64,000 bases of DNA from Zopfochytrium polystomum (GCA_025765615.1 JAIVFJ010000004.1:186001-250000), one strand, 5' to 3'; positions 37,269 to 49,116 are shown, counted from the first letter of the stretch. Numbers and translations: made by a program. Notes: a model not told the origin generated them from the sequence alone.

Positions 37269-38069
37269 CTTGAAGAATGCGGTCTGGCTCTCTGGGGGGG
37301 GGGCAAGTCGGGTTAGGACAGTTCTGCGACGTTAAAGCAATGCTTGAGCCACGAAATGAAACAGCCAAAAAGAGAAAAATAGCTCAAACAAGAAACAAGG
37401 AAAAAAGAAAAAAAGACGAGGCTCACCCGCCAGCAGCGAGTCTTCGCCCCGATACAACGTGGACTCACCGAGCCTAAAACCTTCACTTGGATAGCGACCG
37501 GGTGCGATTGCCTATCCTGCCGCTTGGCAACAGGGAAAGCGTCGCTGGCGTGGGAAGCCTCGGCCCGCCCCTAGAAACGGCAGTGAAACAAGGTCACGGC
37601 AGATCCCTTTTAACCCTGCGGCTGGAGCTGGCAGGCGGGGCCGGTCGGTGGAGCGTCGCGTACTCATCCTGAGCGCAGCTGACGGCGGCGCTGAGCGAGA
37701 AAGACAGAGCGAAGGACAAGGAGAGGAGGAGTATGGTGATGTACGGTGATGGCCGGCAGCAGCCGCCATATTAAGTTGGCGCCAGTCCCCCCAAGGTGCC
37801 CGCCCAGACAGCTGTCTGGAGGGGGGAAAGGGGAGGAGGAACTGAAAGTGAAGTGTCAAACGATGTTTGAGTCATGGAATGTTCCAGACCCTTTGTTTTT
37901 TTGTTTTCGATCTGGGATTTCGATCCATCAGTGACAAAATTGCACGTGATTGCTCGTCATTGCGATTCTTCTGTTTTCAATTTCTTTCGGAGTGTTGCTC
38001 GCTGGACTTGGTGGGACGAGGAGATGCCCAAAGCATTTACACTATTATTAATACTTCTATTTGTTTAAA
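37269..38069. other. intergenic stretch
   Basis: About 800 bp, GC-rich then AT-rich from 37870. No gene or repeat recognised. Confidence 0.3.
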
Positions 38070-38079
38070 AGATGGAGTT

Positions 38080-38400
38080 TCGAAGATGGAGTGGCGAGGG
38101 GTTTTCGAAGAGCGCCATCACTGCTATTGCTGAGGACGAAGCCGATGGGGACGACGGCAAGGCAACTCCTATTGCAGGTGGTCGCCGGCACGGTCTTCTT
38201 TGTTCTTGCCAAGGAGCGCGAAGAGTGCTTGCTTGTGGAGCTCGAGGACCAACGGTAGAGGGGCAGGAGTCAGTTGAGAACGTTGGAAAGCGAGTCGGTG
38301 GTGGCGGTCGTGGCCAATCCAACGAGTCTAGGATTCTCTTCGAGGAAGGAGTTTCGGGTTTTGGGATGGGTCTATGAGCAATACCATTTCCTACCAAAAT
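38080..38400 (-). pseudogene. fragment of the novel family
   Basis: On the plus strand GGTGGTCGCCGGCACGGTCT and TTGCCAAGGAGCGCG and a downstream ACGGTAGAGG match 24338-24420 of copy 1 (GTGGTCGCGGGTACGGTCCT, TTGCCGAGGAGCGCG, ACGGTAGAGG) with moderate divergence. No intact frame; a broken copy of the Arg/Ala-rich part. Confidence 0.5.
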
Positions 38401-39187
38401 CCAGCAGGTGCCCTGCCAGACCCAAAAGAAACTCCTCCAGTGGCAGAAACAGATCTCTAGGAGTTTCTACAAAACAGAAAGTTGCAGGTAGATCTGCTTT
38501 GCAAGCTCTCAATAGCAATAAAAAACTAGAAGAACATGTTTCAGGATAGCACCAGAGATGGTTTTCTCTGGAAATACTTTGCTTCATGGATTTTCACATC
38601 GCTCAACCTACTTCAAAGAGCCAAGCCATCCTGGATCCAAAGAGGTTGGTGTTATGAATCACCCTCTGGAAACCTCTGGAACCTTCTAGAACATTCCTTC
38701 ATTGAACCTTCTGGAACCTTCTTTGCTCTCCTGACTTGCCTTGGTGGTAGTTCGACTTTTGGACCCCCCTTATCAAAATCTCTTGTAGCTCCTGCTGTAG
38801 GTGTTGTAGCTGGGCGTGTTAGATATCAAGGGAAAGAGCGGAAGCAGGCAAATACAGGTATGTAAGGGCGTCCTCTGATTCCTCCTTGCCGTAGAGAAGA
38901 TGTCTCGCAAAGTTGAGGAAGCGTTTTTCGACTTTAGAGGCCAATCAAATTCTGAGAGACAGCGTAGAGAGCTGTGTGATAGCTTTTTCGAAAGAGGAGA
39001 TTCAGAGCTTTCAAACGCACTATAGCATGCCTGGATTGAATGACGGAGTAGGCTGGGAGAGGGCGTCGAAAATTTTGGGCCTCCCAAATGAAATGGTTTC
39101 TGAAGTTGAGCTAGGCTGATTCTGTTTGTTGGAGGCGGTAGAGATTGTTGTTCTGAGCTAGAATCTGTGGTTGATGCAGCCAGATAG
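38401..39187. other. AT-richer stretch of probable transposon remnants
   Basis: Composition shifts here relative to flanking genes, and a CTCTGGAACCTTCTAGAAC-type short repeat occurs at 38665-38720. No coding sequence is supported. Confidence 0.3.
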
Positions 39188-39255
39188 CTGGCACGCTGTT
39201 GTGTAAACACTCTACTCTGAGTGAGTGAGTGGAAGGAGTGAATGAAGTGGAGATG

Positions 39256-39917
39256 TTTTGAGATTTGAGCCTAGGAAGCCAGCTTCCTATGTCGATGGCG
39301 GCCTTGTCGCCACCACCAATGCAACTTACACTAAGTCAGGTAAGCCGAAAGGCCTAATCTGAATCCAACGAAAAGAGTTAGGTGAAGTCGGTGGTGATTC
39401 TAGCTTTGCTTTCCTAGGCTTCGCCGGCGATGACAATGCAATTAGAATCACACTCAATGGGTTCAGATAAATGTTGAACCAGGGCAGCTCACAGCAGCTC
39501 CAGGTCACCTGACTTTTTCTGAACCAATGTTGAACCAAAGACTGGTTGATTTGAAATGCCCCTGATGATTTCAAATCACCCTCCCTCTGTGGGAAGGGGT
39601 TTACAACACCTCCCCAGAGCAAAGTCCTGTATCGTTTTGCAACTTGTTCAGATAGGCAAAACAGGAAAACTGGTCAACCTCCCTGCAGGAGTATAAATTG
39701 GGCAGAGTTTTCTTAGTGAAAATAAAGGGCACTCTCACTCCAATTTGCCAGTCCCTGTCTAAAACAAGCTCTTTTTACCCACTTGCCCTTGGTCACTTGC
39801 TACATTCGCTCCCTTGTTCAAGTTCTCGATTCAAGCCTCAGTTCCTCGACCATTCCACCTTCTTGCGACTCCGCCTCCACTCACGACGTCGCTTTCCACA
39901 GCACTGCAACTTCAACA
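39256..39917. mobile_element. nested insertion with AGATG flanks
   Basis: A 662-bp segment interrupts the foldback copy. AGATG occurs at 39251-39255 and again at 39918-39922, consistent with a 5-bp target duplication. It ends ..CTTCAACA and contains a GTATAAATTGGG TATA-like box near 39690, as expected for an LTR. The exact ends are ambiguous because the flank could be read as TG..CA with a shorter duplication. Confidence 0.5.
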
Positions 39918-40068
39918 AGATGTGTGTTTGTGGGTGGTCCTTCTCCCCAACTGGAGAGAAAGAGAAAAACTCTGTTATAAATAATTGATACATGATGATG
40001 ATATGCACACTATAAAAGTTGCTAGGCAAGCGTGACTGGCACAGGGTAAAAACCTCTCCTATATTATC

Positions 40069-42208
40069 TGTGAGGACGACAGGCTGTTGAGCCTGCGACC
40101 TCAAATAAAAAGAGTATACCCTGCTTTTTTAACTGATAACTTGTGAGGATTATCAATTTGACTTGACCAAACAACGTTTCACGAAAGTGACGTAACACGG
40201 CTGGACCCCATTTCTCATTATTTTCATGGGTTATTATTGTCCCTGCAAGCCGAACCACTGAGATTTGGACTGTCTCTTAGCCGTGGCCATGTATATTTTT
40301 CATGTTATTATTACGCACTAAGTTGCAGGCTGAATGGCTCACCGCTCTGCACTACTGGCCAGAGGCCCTCTAGCTCAGTGGTGTAGAGCGCTCCCTTCAA
40401 TGGGAAAGGTGCTAAGTTCAAGACATGCTGGCAGTCACTAACTGAATGATGCAGAAATGCTAAGTTCTGCACAATGACTAAGCCTTGGCCCCCTCACTTT
40501 TGGAAATGGATTAGGATGATGTGCTTCAGTGGGTAGAAGTACAGAGTCCAGGTGTACACAGAGCTAACACAGAGCTGCTACATAAGCTACCATGATGAAA
40601 GGCCTCATGAAAGGGTATGAGATCATAGGGTTTTTTCTCCTTTCTTTATTGATGATTTTTACTTATTTTTTCAATTAGTAGTTTATCCTGTTTTTCCTGT
40701 TTTTACTGTTTTATCTTTTATTTATTTGTTTGTTTGTTGTCTCTGTGTGTGTCTCTCTTTTCTTTTGTGGCTGTGAGTGACTGTCTTCCTCTTTGCACCA
40801 ACCAGCTCTCTCCATCTCCTCCATCTTTCTTGGCAGCTGATGCCAAGAAATGCTCCATGATTTTCTGAGCTGTCTTCCTTGTTTGGTGGCTCAGCCCCAT
40901 TGTTTGGTGACTCACTCCTCCTCTCTCTTCTTTGTTGTTTTATTTATTGTTTTGTTCTTTTGTATATGTTTTCCCCTCTTTTCCCTTCCTTCTTCCTTCA
41001 CCCTGCTGATTCCAACCCTCTCCTATTTAAGCAGCCCACCCCCCATTCTTGTTGCCCCTTAGAACCTGTACCTGAAGTCTTCTTGCCTGCCCTTATTCCT
41101 TCTCTGACTGTGTGTATGAGCTGGGGGTGGCAGTCCCCTGGTGTGTGACAGGAGAATTGGTTCTCTTGGCCATTTATGGCAGTGTGCTGGGTTCAAGTCC
41201 CAGTGCACCTCATCATTCTGCATACTGTTTAGGCTGGTCTGGGGTAGGAGCTACTTGATGATGGACGGTGGGAGGGTAAAACTGTGGTAGTGCCTCGCCG
41301 GTTCCTGTCAATACATCGCTTCAAATCCAGGTCTCTCAAGGTGATATGAATGAGTTGGCTGGTCAGGTATTATGTGGTGGTATGGTCTCTCTGGTATTCC
41401 TCCCTGTCCCTGGTGATGGTTCCTTTGGCCTTTGGTGGGCCTGGTTCGCTGGGTTCAGACCCTCTTCCTTTCATGCTAATACCTGTGGTTGTCTTTGGTG
41501 TCTTCCTTGTGTGTGGGAGTGGGTATTGACCTTCCTTGCTTCTAAGACAGGTTATTCTCTCTGGCCTGGTGAGGCAGAGGTCTGTCTCCTGGTAGGATGG
41601 AGCAAGAAGAGTCCCACTGTCTCCCACCCTGGTTGCACCCTCTTCCTTGGATTGAGTTGGAACACTCTCCTTGGAGTGAGACAAGTTGTGTCTGGTTCTG
41701 TTAAGTGGAAAACAGTTCTGATTTGGTTCAACAGGCACCTCTGCACACTAACTGTTCCTTGCGTCTGCCCTTTGTCTCTCCAACCCCCTCCAACTCAGGG
41801 TTTGACTTGTTGTTTATTTCTTTTGTTGTTTCTTTTGATGCGTTGTAGTGGCTTGTCACTCCCCTTACCGATTCAGTCGGTCTTACCGATCAAGTCGGTT
41901 CTGTCTCTGGTCTAACTTGGCTTTGGCCTTGTGCCCCAGATGAAACCCTTCTGTGTCTTGCACCAGAGGATTATGCTTTCTTTTGTGATTGTGTCTGTTT
42001 CATGCTTTGGTGTGAGAAACCCCTCTTTTGTGTTAGAGATTTATTTGTGTTTTTCTTGGGCTTTTTAAGACTCCAAATACACTTTCCTGTCTAGTGCCCC
42101 TAGACACCCTCCTTTTGCCCCTTTTCATTAGTCAGGATTGGTATTTAGGTCCATGCTCTAGTTTCCACCTATAGCCCTAGGTGAGGAGTTAGAGAGCACA
42201 GTCTCACA
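40069..42208. mobile_element. 2.1-kb LTR-like insertion with TGTGAG..CTCACA ends and TATC duplication
   Basis: The 2140-bp insert begins TGTGAGGACGAC and ends CACAGTCTCACA. The 4-bp TATC occurs at 40065-40068 and 42209-42212. The termini resemble those of 25742-27194. No polyprotein frame is present. Inside are tRNA-like patches (40365-40435 and about 41180-41215). Fits a long solo LTR or a large non-autonomous element. Confidence 0.6.
40365..40435 (+). repeat. tRNA-like sequence (A box TAGCTCAGTGG)
   Basis: CTAGCTCAGTGGTGTAGAGC gives a perfect D-arm stem GCTC/GAGC and Pol III A box. The B-box equivalent AGTTCAAGACA is degenerate and the T stem does not pair, so this is a tRNA-derived remnant rather than a functional tRNA gene. 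Confidence 0.5.
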
Positions 42209-42422
42209 TATCTGGTTGAGCAGAGGAGGAGGAAAACTGTTAACACCAGGTTTCCGTTCCACTTAAAACTCAGAGTATTTGTCAACAGCGCAAGCCAGTG
42301 CCCAGGTCTGCATTGGCGTTGCCTTGCTCCTGATGGGCATCATGAGACCAATAACTGACCATCACAATAGGTTCAGGTCTGTCTTGTGCCTCTTGCTGCT
42401 AACCAGTCAGTTCTGCCTAACA

Positions 42423-44099
42423 TTACTGATTGCTCTTCCAACTTTACTGGACGCCTCCAGTTGCATGAGACAATGCCAGTGTCAGGAAACATCATGCCTA
42501 CAGCCAAATCTCTCTGCCTCTTAGAGGATCAAGGAAAGTTGCGATGCGTTGTCGCACGCAGTAGTGCTTGTTGTTGTCAAACAATCCTCGACTTGAAAGC
42601 TTGCTACTGCGCACTTACGGCGGTAACGCCAGTGGCTCCGGCTCCAGCGGCTACAGTGTCGTTGCCGAGAAGCCGTCGCGTGTTAAACACAGAGTGCTTG
42701 ATGAAGTGTGGTTGTGCAACGGTGGGAGGCGTTAAAACGCGATGAATGTGATGGTCAATTATTTTGCCAAAGTTTGCATTACTACTCGCGTGCACCACCG
42801 AGAGCAGGAATGGGATGAAGGCGAAAGAGTGGAGCAGATTTCGACGACACTGCGGATGCTTTTTCACATAAACCAGAGAGCCTCGCCGCCACCGTCTGCA
42901 GCCGTCGTCGAGGTCAGGATGCAGCGGGGTCCAAGGCGCCCTCAGTCCGGCATCACGGAAATTGCTGGATGTTTTGCTTCCCTTTCCACACCTTCCGAAA
43001 AAAAAAAGAAAACAAATCAGTATTACTGAATATACGCACTAAAATAATTTTCGCTTCACGCACATAAAATTGATAGGGGTCTTGAAAGAATCATCAAATG
43101 AACAGGCGAGTTACATCACGACACTACGTAACACAAACACTACTGAGGAAAGAAACCAACATACAGAAGTACAGCATTCGCCCGGACAGGGGAGGATCGG
43201 CGGAGATACATAAATAGGAAGAGACACTGCGGGAAAGGGGGGACTGGAATATTGGGCAAATGGGAGCAACTTCGGCGCGGAAATATTGCAGGACCAAAGG
43301 AGGCATTGCGAATTGAACTCAATGGAAGCAAAGACAAAAGAGGAGAAATTGGAAAAGGGCATGGAGGACAGCACAAGCTGATGAAACGAGTCGAAGGGAA
43401 ACGATGACCAAATTCAACCGCAAACGTGAACTGCAGCCATAAATAAAAAGAGGAGGAAGAAGTAGGAGACACTGGCTTGAAACGCTCAATGCCGACATAT
43501 AACAATACGTAGAGAGATTAGCTCCCGAAAATAAAAAAATTCCGACAAGTGGAAGATAGTGGTCTCACGGCATTCAATTATGGAAAGGGCGAGATGGAGG
43601 GACAATAAGGATAATCCGCCAACGGGATTTATTTCCACGTAAAAGGGCTAGCGGCTCTATCATTTGTGTAGAAGTGGTAGTAATTTCTTCCTTTGCTATG
43701 CACTTGGCCGCTAGTCAGAGTAACGATCAGATTGAGTCAATTTCTGTCGTCCCCCAGACTCATATGCACGACTCTTGCATTGTCCATCAGCCATTTTCTC
43801 GGGACAATACGGCCAGTTCAGAATAAAATCTTGCTGTACTTCGAGTGGCCACGCGACGAGGGGGAGCGGCCGAGAGGAAAAGGCTTGAAACCCAGAAAAT
43901 ACCATGGAATTAAAAGGGCGAGAAGACCTTTGATCGATATACAGGTCCGTCAGCTGCCGAGGTGTTGCAGCGGCGACAAAATTCCCAAAGTTCCCGGGAT
44001 TGGCCGTAGACTGTACAAAAGAGGAATCGAGGCGGGAACCAAATGCAGCAGCTGGCCAACACATTCTCCATTGATGCCGTTGTTGTCTTCATCCATATC
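42423..44099. other. stretch with one family fragment, otherwise empty
   Basis: About 1.7 kb. Apart from the family fragment at 42.55-42.72 kb, I see only non-coding sequence and T/C-rich minus-strand frames without domains. Confidence 0.3.
42545..42720 (-). pseudogene. fragment of the novel family
   Basis: The plus strand shares CTCGACTTGAAAGCTTGCT and CCAGCGGCTACAGTG-type segments with 24268-24340. The minus strand reads TRRLLGNDTVAAGAGATGVT, aligning with TRRTVPATTVAAAAGATGVT of copy 1. Isolated relic with no flanking exons. Confidence 0.6.
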
Positions 44100-45150
44100 A
44101 CTCCACACAGGGTTGCGCCGTCCACTTCAAGCTGTGCGGACTGCCTCTTCAGCAACAGATCAATTTTTGCCTTCACCCCCCTCATTCTCTTCAACAGCCA
44201 ATAGTAATGGCTCCCCCCTGTTCGGGTACTCTTCCTTTGGCACTTCCAATTTCGTCGAGAATCGATTGTCGTCAATGGTGAATGCCACCTCTCACAGGGT
44301 TATCCGACTATCCACTTCAAGAAATGATTGCACGTAAACACCATACTTCGCCGCTCAAAGCCGACTGATCCAAACGCCGTCGAATCTATTTTAATTCTTC
44401 CAAAGAAACCTGCCCACTCAACTAAATCCAAGTCTCGGCGACCCATTTGTTGGCACTCGCCTTATAACCAAGAAACATCGACATTAGTTGCGGAGATGAA
44501 AGTCCATGACGGGAAATTGACCTTGGTCGCCCTATACTTGGGATTTGCATTTAGAATTTTGGTCCCGTCGTATTGCACAGCCGAAGCGCTCTGAAGCGCC
44601 ACCAGCAGTCGATGCATTACAAGCAGCCTTGTGCGACATTGCTGTCTTGTTCTCATCATTCGATGGAGATTTTCATACGAATTATGAATCCGGCGCGGTT
44701 TGTTCCAGCTCTTTTGCTAGCTTATAGACCTCGCCAGCCATGGAAGACGCGCTAAACGCAAATCTCGAGTGGGGCGAACAAGCTCAATTTCCGGTCGTGG
44801 TCTTTCATCTCCGCGAAGACTGCCAATGTCAACTCGGTAACAAGGCGAGAGCCAACATAGGGGCCACTGAGACTCGAATGTAGTTGAGTGGCCAGGTCCT
44901 TTGGAAGAATCGCAACAGTCTCTTCAGCGAGTGGATAGTCGCCTTCGAGCCGCAAAAGCAAGATGGTTACAATGTAACCATTTAACTTAAAGTGGACAGA
45001 CCGATAACCCTGTAAGGGGTGGCATTGACCGCGGACGACAATTGAATTTGGGCGAAAGCTGAAGTGCGAAAAGAAGAGAACCCGAACAGGGGAAAGCCAA
45101 TACTGTGGAAGATCGGAGTTTCGAATGTGCGTGCTTGGAACTGGAGATTT
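44100..45150. repeat. inverted duplication of the family 3' region
   Basis: Plus-strand 44205-44530 and minus-strand 45105-44780 are related. Both contain (C/T)AGGGTTATC(C/G) followed by CCACTT(C/T)AAG, and GCGGAGATGAAAG(A/T)CCA with GGAAATTGA. The minus copy is the 3' continuation of family copy 3; the plus copy is detached and in opposite orientation. Confidence 0.65.
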
Positions 45151-47538
45151 CAGTGCCAGAAGATCTCCACACTGTCCTTGAATTGCTCCGAAGCCGCCCT
45201 TATCGGAATATCCTCCTTGTTCATTTCGGGTGATTTTCCTTCCAAACTTCCAGTGCCTTCGAGAAACTGACCGGGTGCTTCTTCTCTCCGCAAAAAAAAT
45301 CGAAACAGAGACGTAGAGATGGCGGACTTGCGCCAATTAATACTCGGTGAATCTTCCGTTCCAGTCAGCTGGTTGAATTGATACTGCAGAGAATCCTGAG
45401 AGTTCTCGATGGCGCTTCGGTGGTGCGATGGAGCTTTCATGTTGTAGCCAATCTCGTTGACAGCAGATGGAAGCACTGGTGCAATGTTTTCCATTTCCCT
45501 TGCTGGTGCTTTTCCTTTCCACTTTGTGGTTGCTTCTACGGAAGGAACAGAAGACTGTGCGGCCGGCCCCGAGATAAACAGTTCAAGAGTACGGGGGGGT
45601 ACGCTAGACTGGGGGTAATCCCGCCTCTGTGCGAATGCCGTCTCCCTCAGCTGCGGGGACTGTGGCCCAGGGGAACAGCGGTGCTGCTGACTGGAACATT
45701 GGGAATGCAACGGAGTAGACCAACAATCTTTCAGCAGCTCGTCATCTTCCACCACGATGATGCTGTCTTTCTCATCATCCACCAGTGTAACACTATCCTC
45801 GTATTCGTCCACAACGACAGCTTCCTCTTCGTCGTCCTGTACAGTTACAACACCGTTGTCATCATCATTCAGTATAACCAGCTCCAAATTCCTCAACTGC
45901 TGTTCGACAGTTGTAGCAGCAGGTGCGGCTTTCGGAGATTCTGAAGGAGGCGAAGTAACGTTGGAACAATCGGCAGCTGAGGCGGATGACGAGATATCGT
46001 TTTTTCCAGGAGCAGACGATTGAGCCGATTTTTGCATTCTCTCTTTGAGCTCGTTCAAGGCTGCTTGGAAGGGGTGGAAACTAGTGACGAGTTCCTTCAA
46101 TACCTCGTAATACTCCCAAAGGTTGATACTGGTCCCGCCATAAATCGAGCTGATTTCGGCCAGCGCCTCCCGCAGGTCCGCCACACCAAGTTTCAACCAC
46201 TTGGGGAAGGTCTTCATCCAGCCAGTTGACGTGCGTTGGAGTTGCGGTGGGGATAGGGTGGGAAAGGGGAGGGAAAAGAAGAAGTAAAGTGGGTTTTTAG
46301 TTCTGCTGTTGAAAATGCAGTTGAGCATTCCCTGCACGGCTCACCACTTCCGGAAAGACAAACTTGTCCATGCCACACATTTTCGCTGCTAACCGCGAGG
46401 AGAGTGCAAGGAGCAACATCTCCTCTCGGCCTTCGGTGGGGCCTGGAAGGAAGTACCCATGCGCCAGCTCCTTGCACTTCAGGAGTTGAATGTTGTCAGA
46501 GGAAACTCGCTGTTTCCGCTCAAAAAATTTCTTCGAAAGAAGAAGGCTCAGAACGATGACTCGGATCGATGCAGGGGTGCCTGGAATAAAAGGGTCGTTC
46601 TCTCCTCTCCTTACGAATCCGAACATTTGTAAAGATGCGTGCCCAAAGAACTTTTCGACATAGTGGGCAAGTTGGAAGACCTTCTCGTGCTGGTCAGCCA
46701 AACAAGGCTGTCCAAATTGAGATACAAGGATTGCAGCCACAAAATCGTGTAGCTCCTTTTTCTCCAAGCTTTTCAGAAATGCAAGGTGTGCGTGAATTTC
46801 CGAGTCTCGACTTTTCGAGTTCTTTAAAATGCTGCACGTGGGGATAGATGTACCATCTGTTGTTTCGGCAATCTTGCTCGTCAGTTGAAGATCCTGCGTT
46901 GTAAATTTCTCATCCAGCTTGGTTTCTGCCATCATCACTTCTTTGGTCTCGACGATATCTGCAGGAAGGGCACTTTCAAGATCGCCGAAAGTTATATTGA
47001 GGCTACGCGAGGAGGACGCCAACGGCGGCGAAGCCTTTTGCGAAGCTGTCGAGATCAAACTGACTGGACCTTCTTCCGAGTCGTAAGTACTAGTAGCCGA
47101 ATTGGTTGGGGAGTCGGAGGTTAGGGAGTCGGAGGTTGGGGAGTAGGAGGTTGGGAAGTCGGAGGTCCTGGGGGCCGAGGCGGAGACAGCGGCAGTGGCG
47201 TTTTGTGTCACGGCCCCAACATCGGTGGCGCTAGGAGGGGGACTGGCGGTTGGCGAATGGCGTCGACGACCAAGGCGGCTTGCCGCAGCTACGACGAGAT
47301 GAGTCAAAAGATGCAGCTGCTGCAGCAGTTGCGACGTGTCCGACTTAGGTCCGTTTGCAAACAAAAGTCGGGGATGGGCGCCAAAACAAATCGAACAAGC
47401 ATGTTGAAACGCTGCACGCCCAGAGCCATAGAGCTTTCCCAGATCCTGTGTTACGCACGGGGGAAGATCGTGGCCTTGGGAGGGAACGTTAATACACGAG
47501 CATGCGCAAGGAGGGGAGGCGTGGTGCATGGGGCTCAT
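45150..47538 (-). CDS. novel family copy 3: full-length, with possible cyclin-like fold
   Basis: Two exons, 47538-46345 and 46211-45150 (intron 133 bp), give an exact 751-residue frame. Order of features: DLGKLYGSGRAAFQHACSIC near residue 35; a Ser/Thr/Pro-rich region with TSDSPTS-type repeats; an alpha-helical region (FVAAILVSQFGQPCLADQHE; IRVIVLSLLLSKKFFERKQ; LLLALSSRLAAKMCG; across the intron VFPEVTFPKWLKLGVADLR and INLWEYYEVLKELV); an acidic tract with EDSVTLVDDEKDSIIVVEDD; then INWRKSAISTSLFRFFLRRE. The helical part resembles a cyclin box (helix of Leu-rich residues, then an A/SxK pattern and W..LGV...L..) but I cannot confirm it. Best-preserved family member; function unknown. The intron acceptor is inferred. 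Confidence 0.65.
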
Positions 47539-47700
47539 GAGCCCGCCCCGTGCGGGTTGAGCGCAGGCTGAAGACAGAAGCAGATCATCTCTCCAAAGTG
47601 TTGGAGGAACGCAAGGCACGAAGGCCTTGGAGAAACGAGGATGAAACACTCGTTGAGGCGGTATGAGGCGGATTGGAAGCTGGTCGAGTGATGCGGTTGG
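47330..47700 (-). promoter_or_regulatory. conserved 5' module of family copy 3
   Basis: On the minus strand: CATACCGCCTCAACGAGTG, CGTTTCTCCAAGGC, CTCCAACACTTTGGAGAGAT, GCTCAACCCGCACGGGGCGG, then CACGATCTTCCCCCGTGCG inside the first exon. The same blocks precede copies 1 and 2. Confidence 0.6.
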
Positions 47701-49116
47701 GGGGTTGGGGGGTTGGGGGGAGGCGGGAGGAGCGCTGAGGGACGACAGCAGGCGAGAGAGAGTGTGAATTTTTGTGTGGGGATTTGACGGAAAACGGGAA
47801 CTCGAGACAGACCACCCACAACCGGCGAAGAAAAGACGAATTCTCCCTCCCGTCTCGGGGAACCCCAGAGTAGCATGTTAACCCTTTAAGGGCCAGCCTG
47901 CCGCTAGTGGCACGTTGGTCTCATTTTTCGAAGTTTCCATCAGAAAAGGTTCCGGTACCTCAGTCGTGAGGCCATGAAGCTATAGCATGCTGTAGGGCCG
48001 TTGATTTCGTTGGTGAGGTGAATTTTTTGGGGGCCAAAGAATAAGTAAGTAAACAACGAACCTGTAAAATCATGTCGAAAGCGTGCAGCCTACAGCACAA
48101 CTGCCCCTGTGCCAAGTGGCACGCCCCCTTCCATCATGGATCAGCTGTCCCACTGAACTGTTCAGGCCGTGATCGCTTACACAGAGGTAGATATCAACCA
48201 GATCTCATTTGACACTGATTTTGTGCCATTTCACTTGTTTGAGGTGCTGCATTGATTTGCCCGTTTCAGATGGCTGATGAAAACTGACCCCCCACAGCGC
48301 CCCAACTAACGAAACCGCCCAGAAAGAACATGAAGGCATTCTGGAAAGCAAAAACAATACAGCTTGGGCACTAAAAACGAGATCTTTCCAGGCTAAGGTG
48401 AAAAGGTTGAATGTGTCCATCAGCTACATCAGTCCCAGTGACTCCATCTGCTTCATTAGGCCGAGAACAAAACATACCTGCAGGCAGCACAAGGAACAGT
48501 GGTGATTGGACCAGAAGCAAAGACATGCCTCAAAAGATAGTGCAATCGAAGACTGAATTAATCGCAAAGGAAACAGTATTGGTTGACATTGAGCAGTTTG
48601 AGTGTGATGCAGCTGACAATCTTGCAGAGGGAGAGCGGAGCACAACTGATGCAAGCTTGTGGGTCAAATCTATCCCAGGACCTCGATCTCTGCACTCTTT
48701 GGCTTTCTGCACAACACTGGAATCTTGCCAAAGAAGGCCTGCCAATCTTTGAAGCGACCAACTATGTTCACTCCAAAGGATGCGTTTGATCTTGTCTGGA
48801 ATGAACCTATTCAGAAGCGTATTGTGGCTTACACAAATATCAATATGTTTGCAAAAAAGGCTGCAAAATTGAAGCTAAGCAAGCTGAGCAACTCAACCAG
48901 GAGAATGCAGGAAATGGCAGATCGGGCTGTCCTTCCACTTCAGAACCTACCTGTTTCTGAGTTTGACTTTGATTCAGATGAAGATGAGAAGAGTCATGCT
49001 TGGAAGATTCAGGTCGATTGACAAAGGAGGAGCTGACAAAGCTTGTTGGTCTTCTGGAGTCAGTCCTTCAAAGGATTGGGATGACAAGTGGAGTACCCAC
49101 CACTTCTCAAACGGGT

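Larger units (their letters stand above)
39188..42422 (-). mobile_element. second copy of the TIR/foldback element, split by two younger insertions
   Basis: Three blocks on the opposite orientation to 49117-49669: 39188-39255, 39918-40068 and 42213-42422. The last ends in the terminal CAGTTCTGCCTAACA. Joined, the blocks reproduce the internal order of the 49-kb copy. Insertions at 39256-39917 and 40069-42208 interrupt it. The left arm is truncated. Confidence 0.7.

Noticed and set aside
43111..43505. Minus-strand Phe/Pro/Ser-rich frames
   Set aside because: Generated by purine-rich plus-strand sequence; no start context, introns or similarity.
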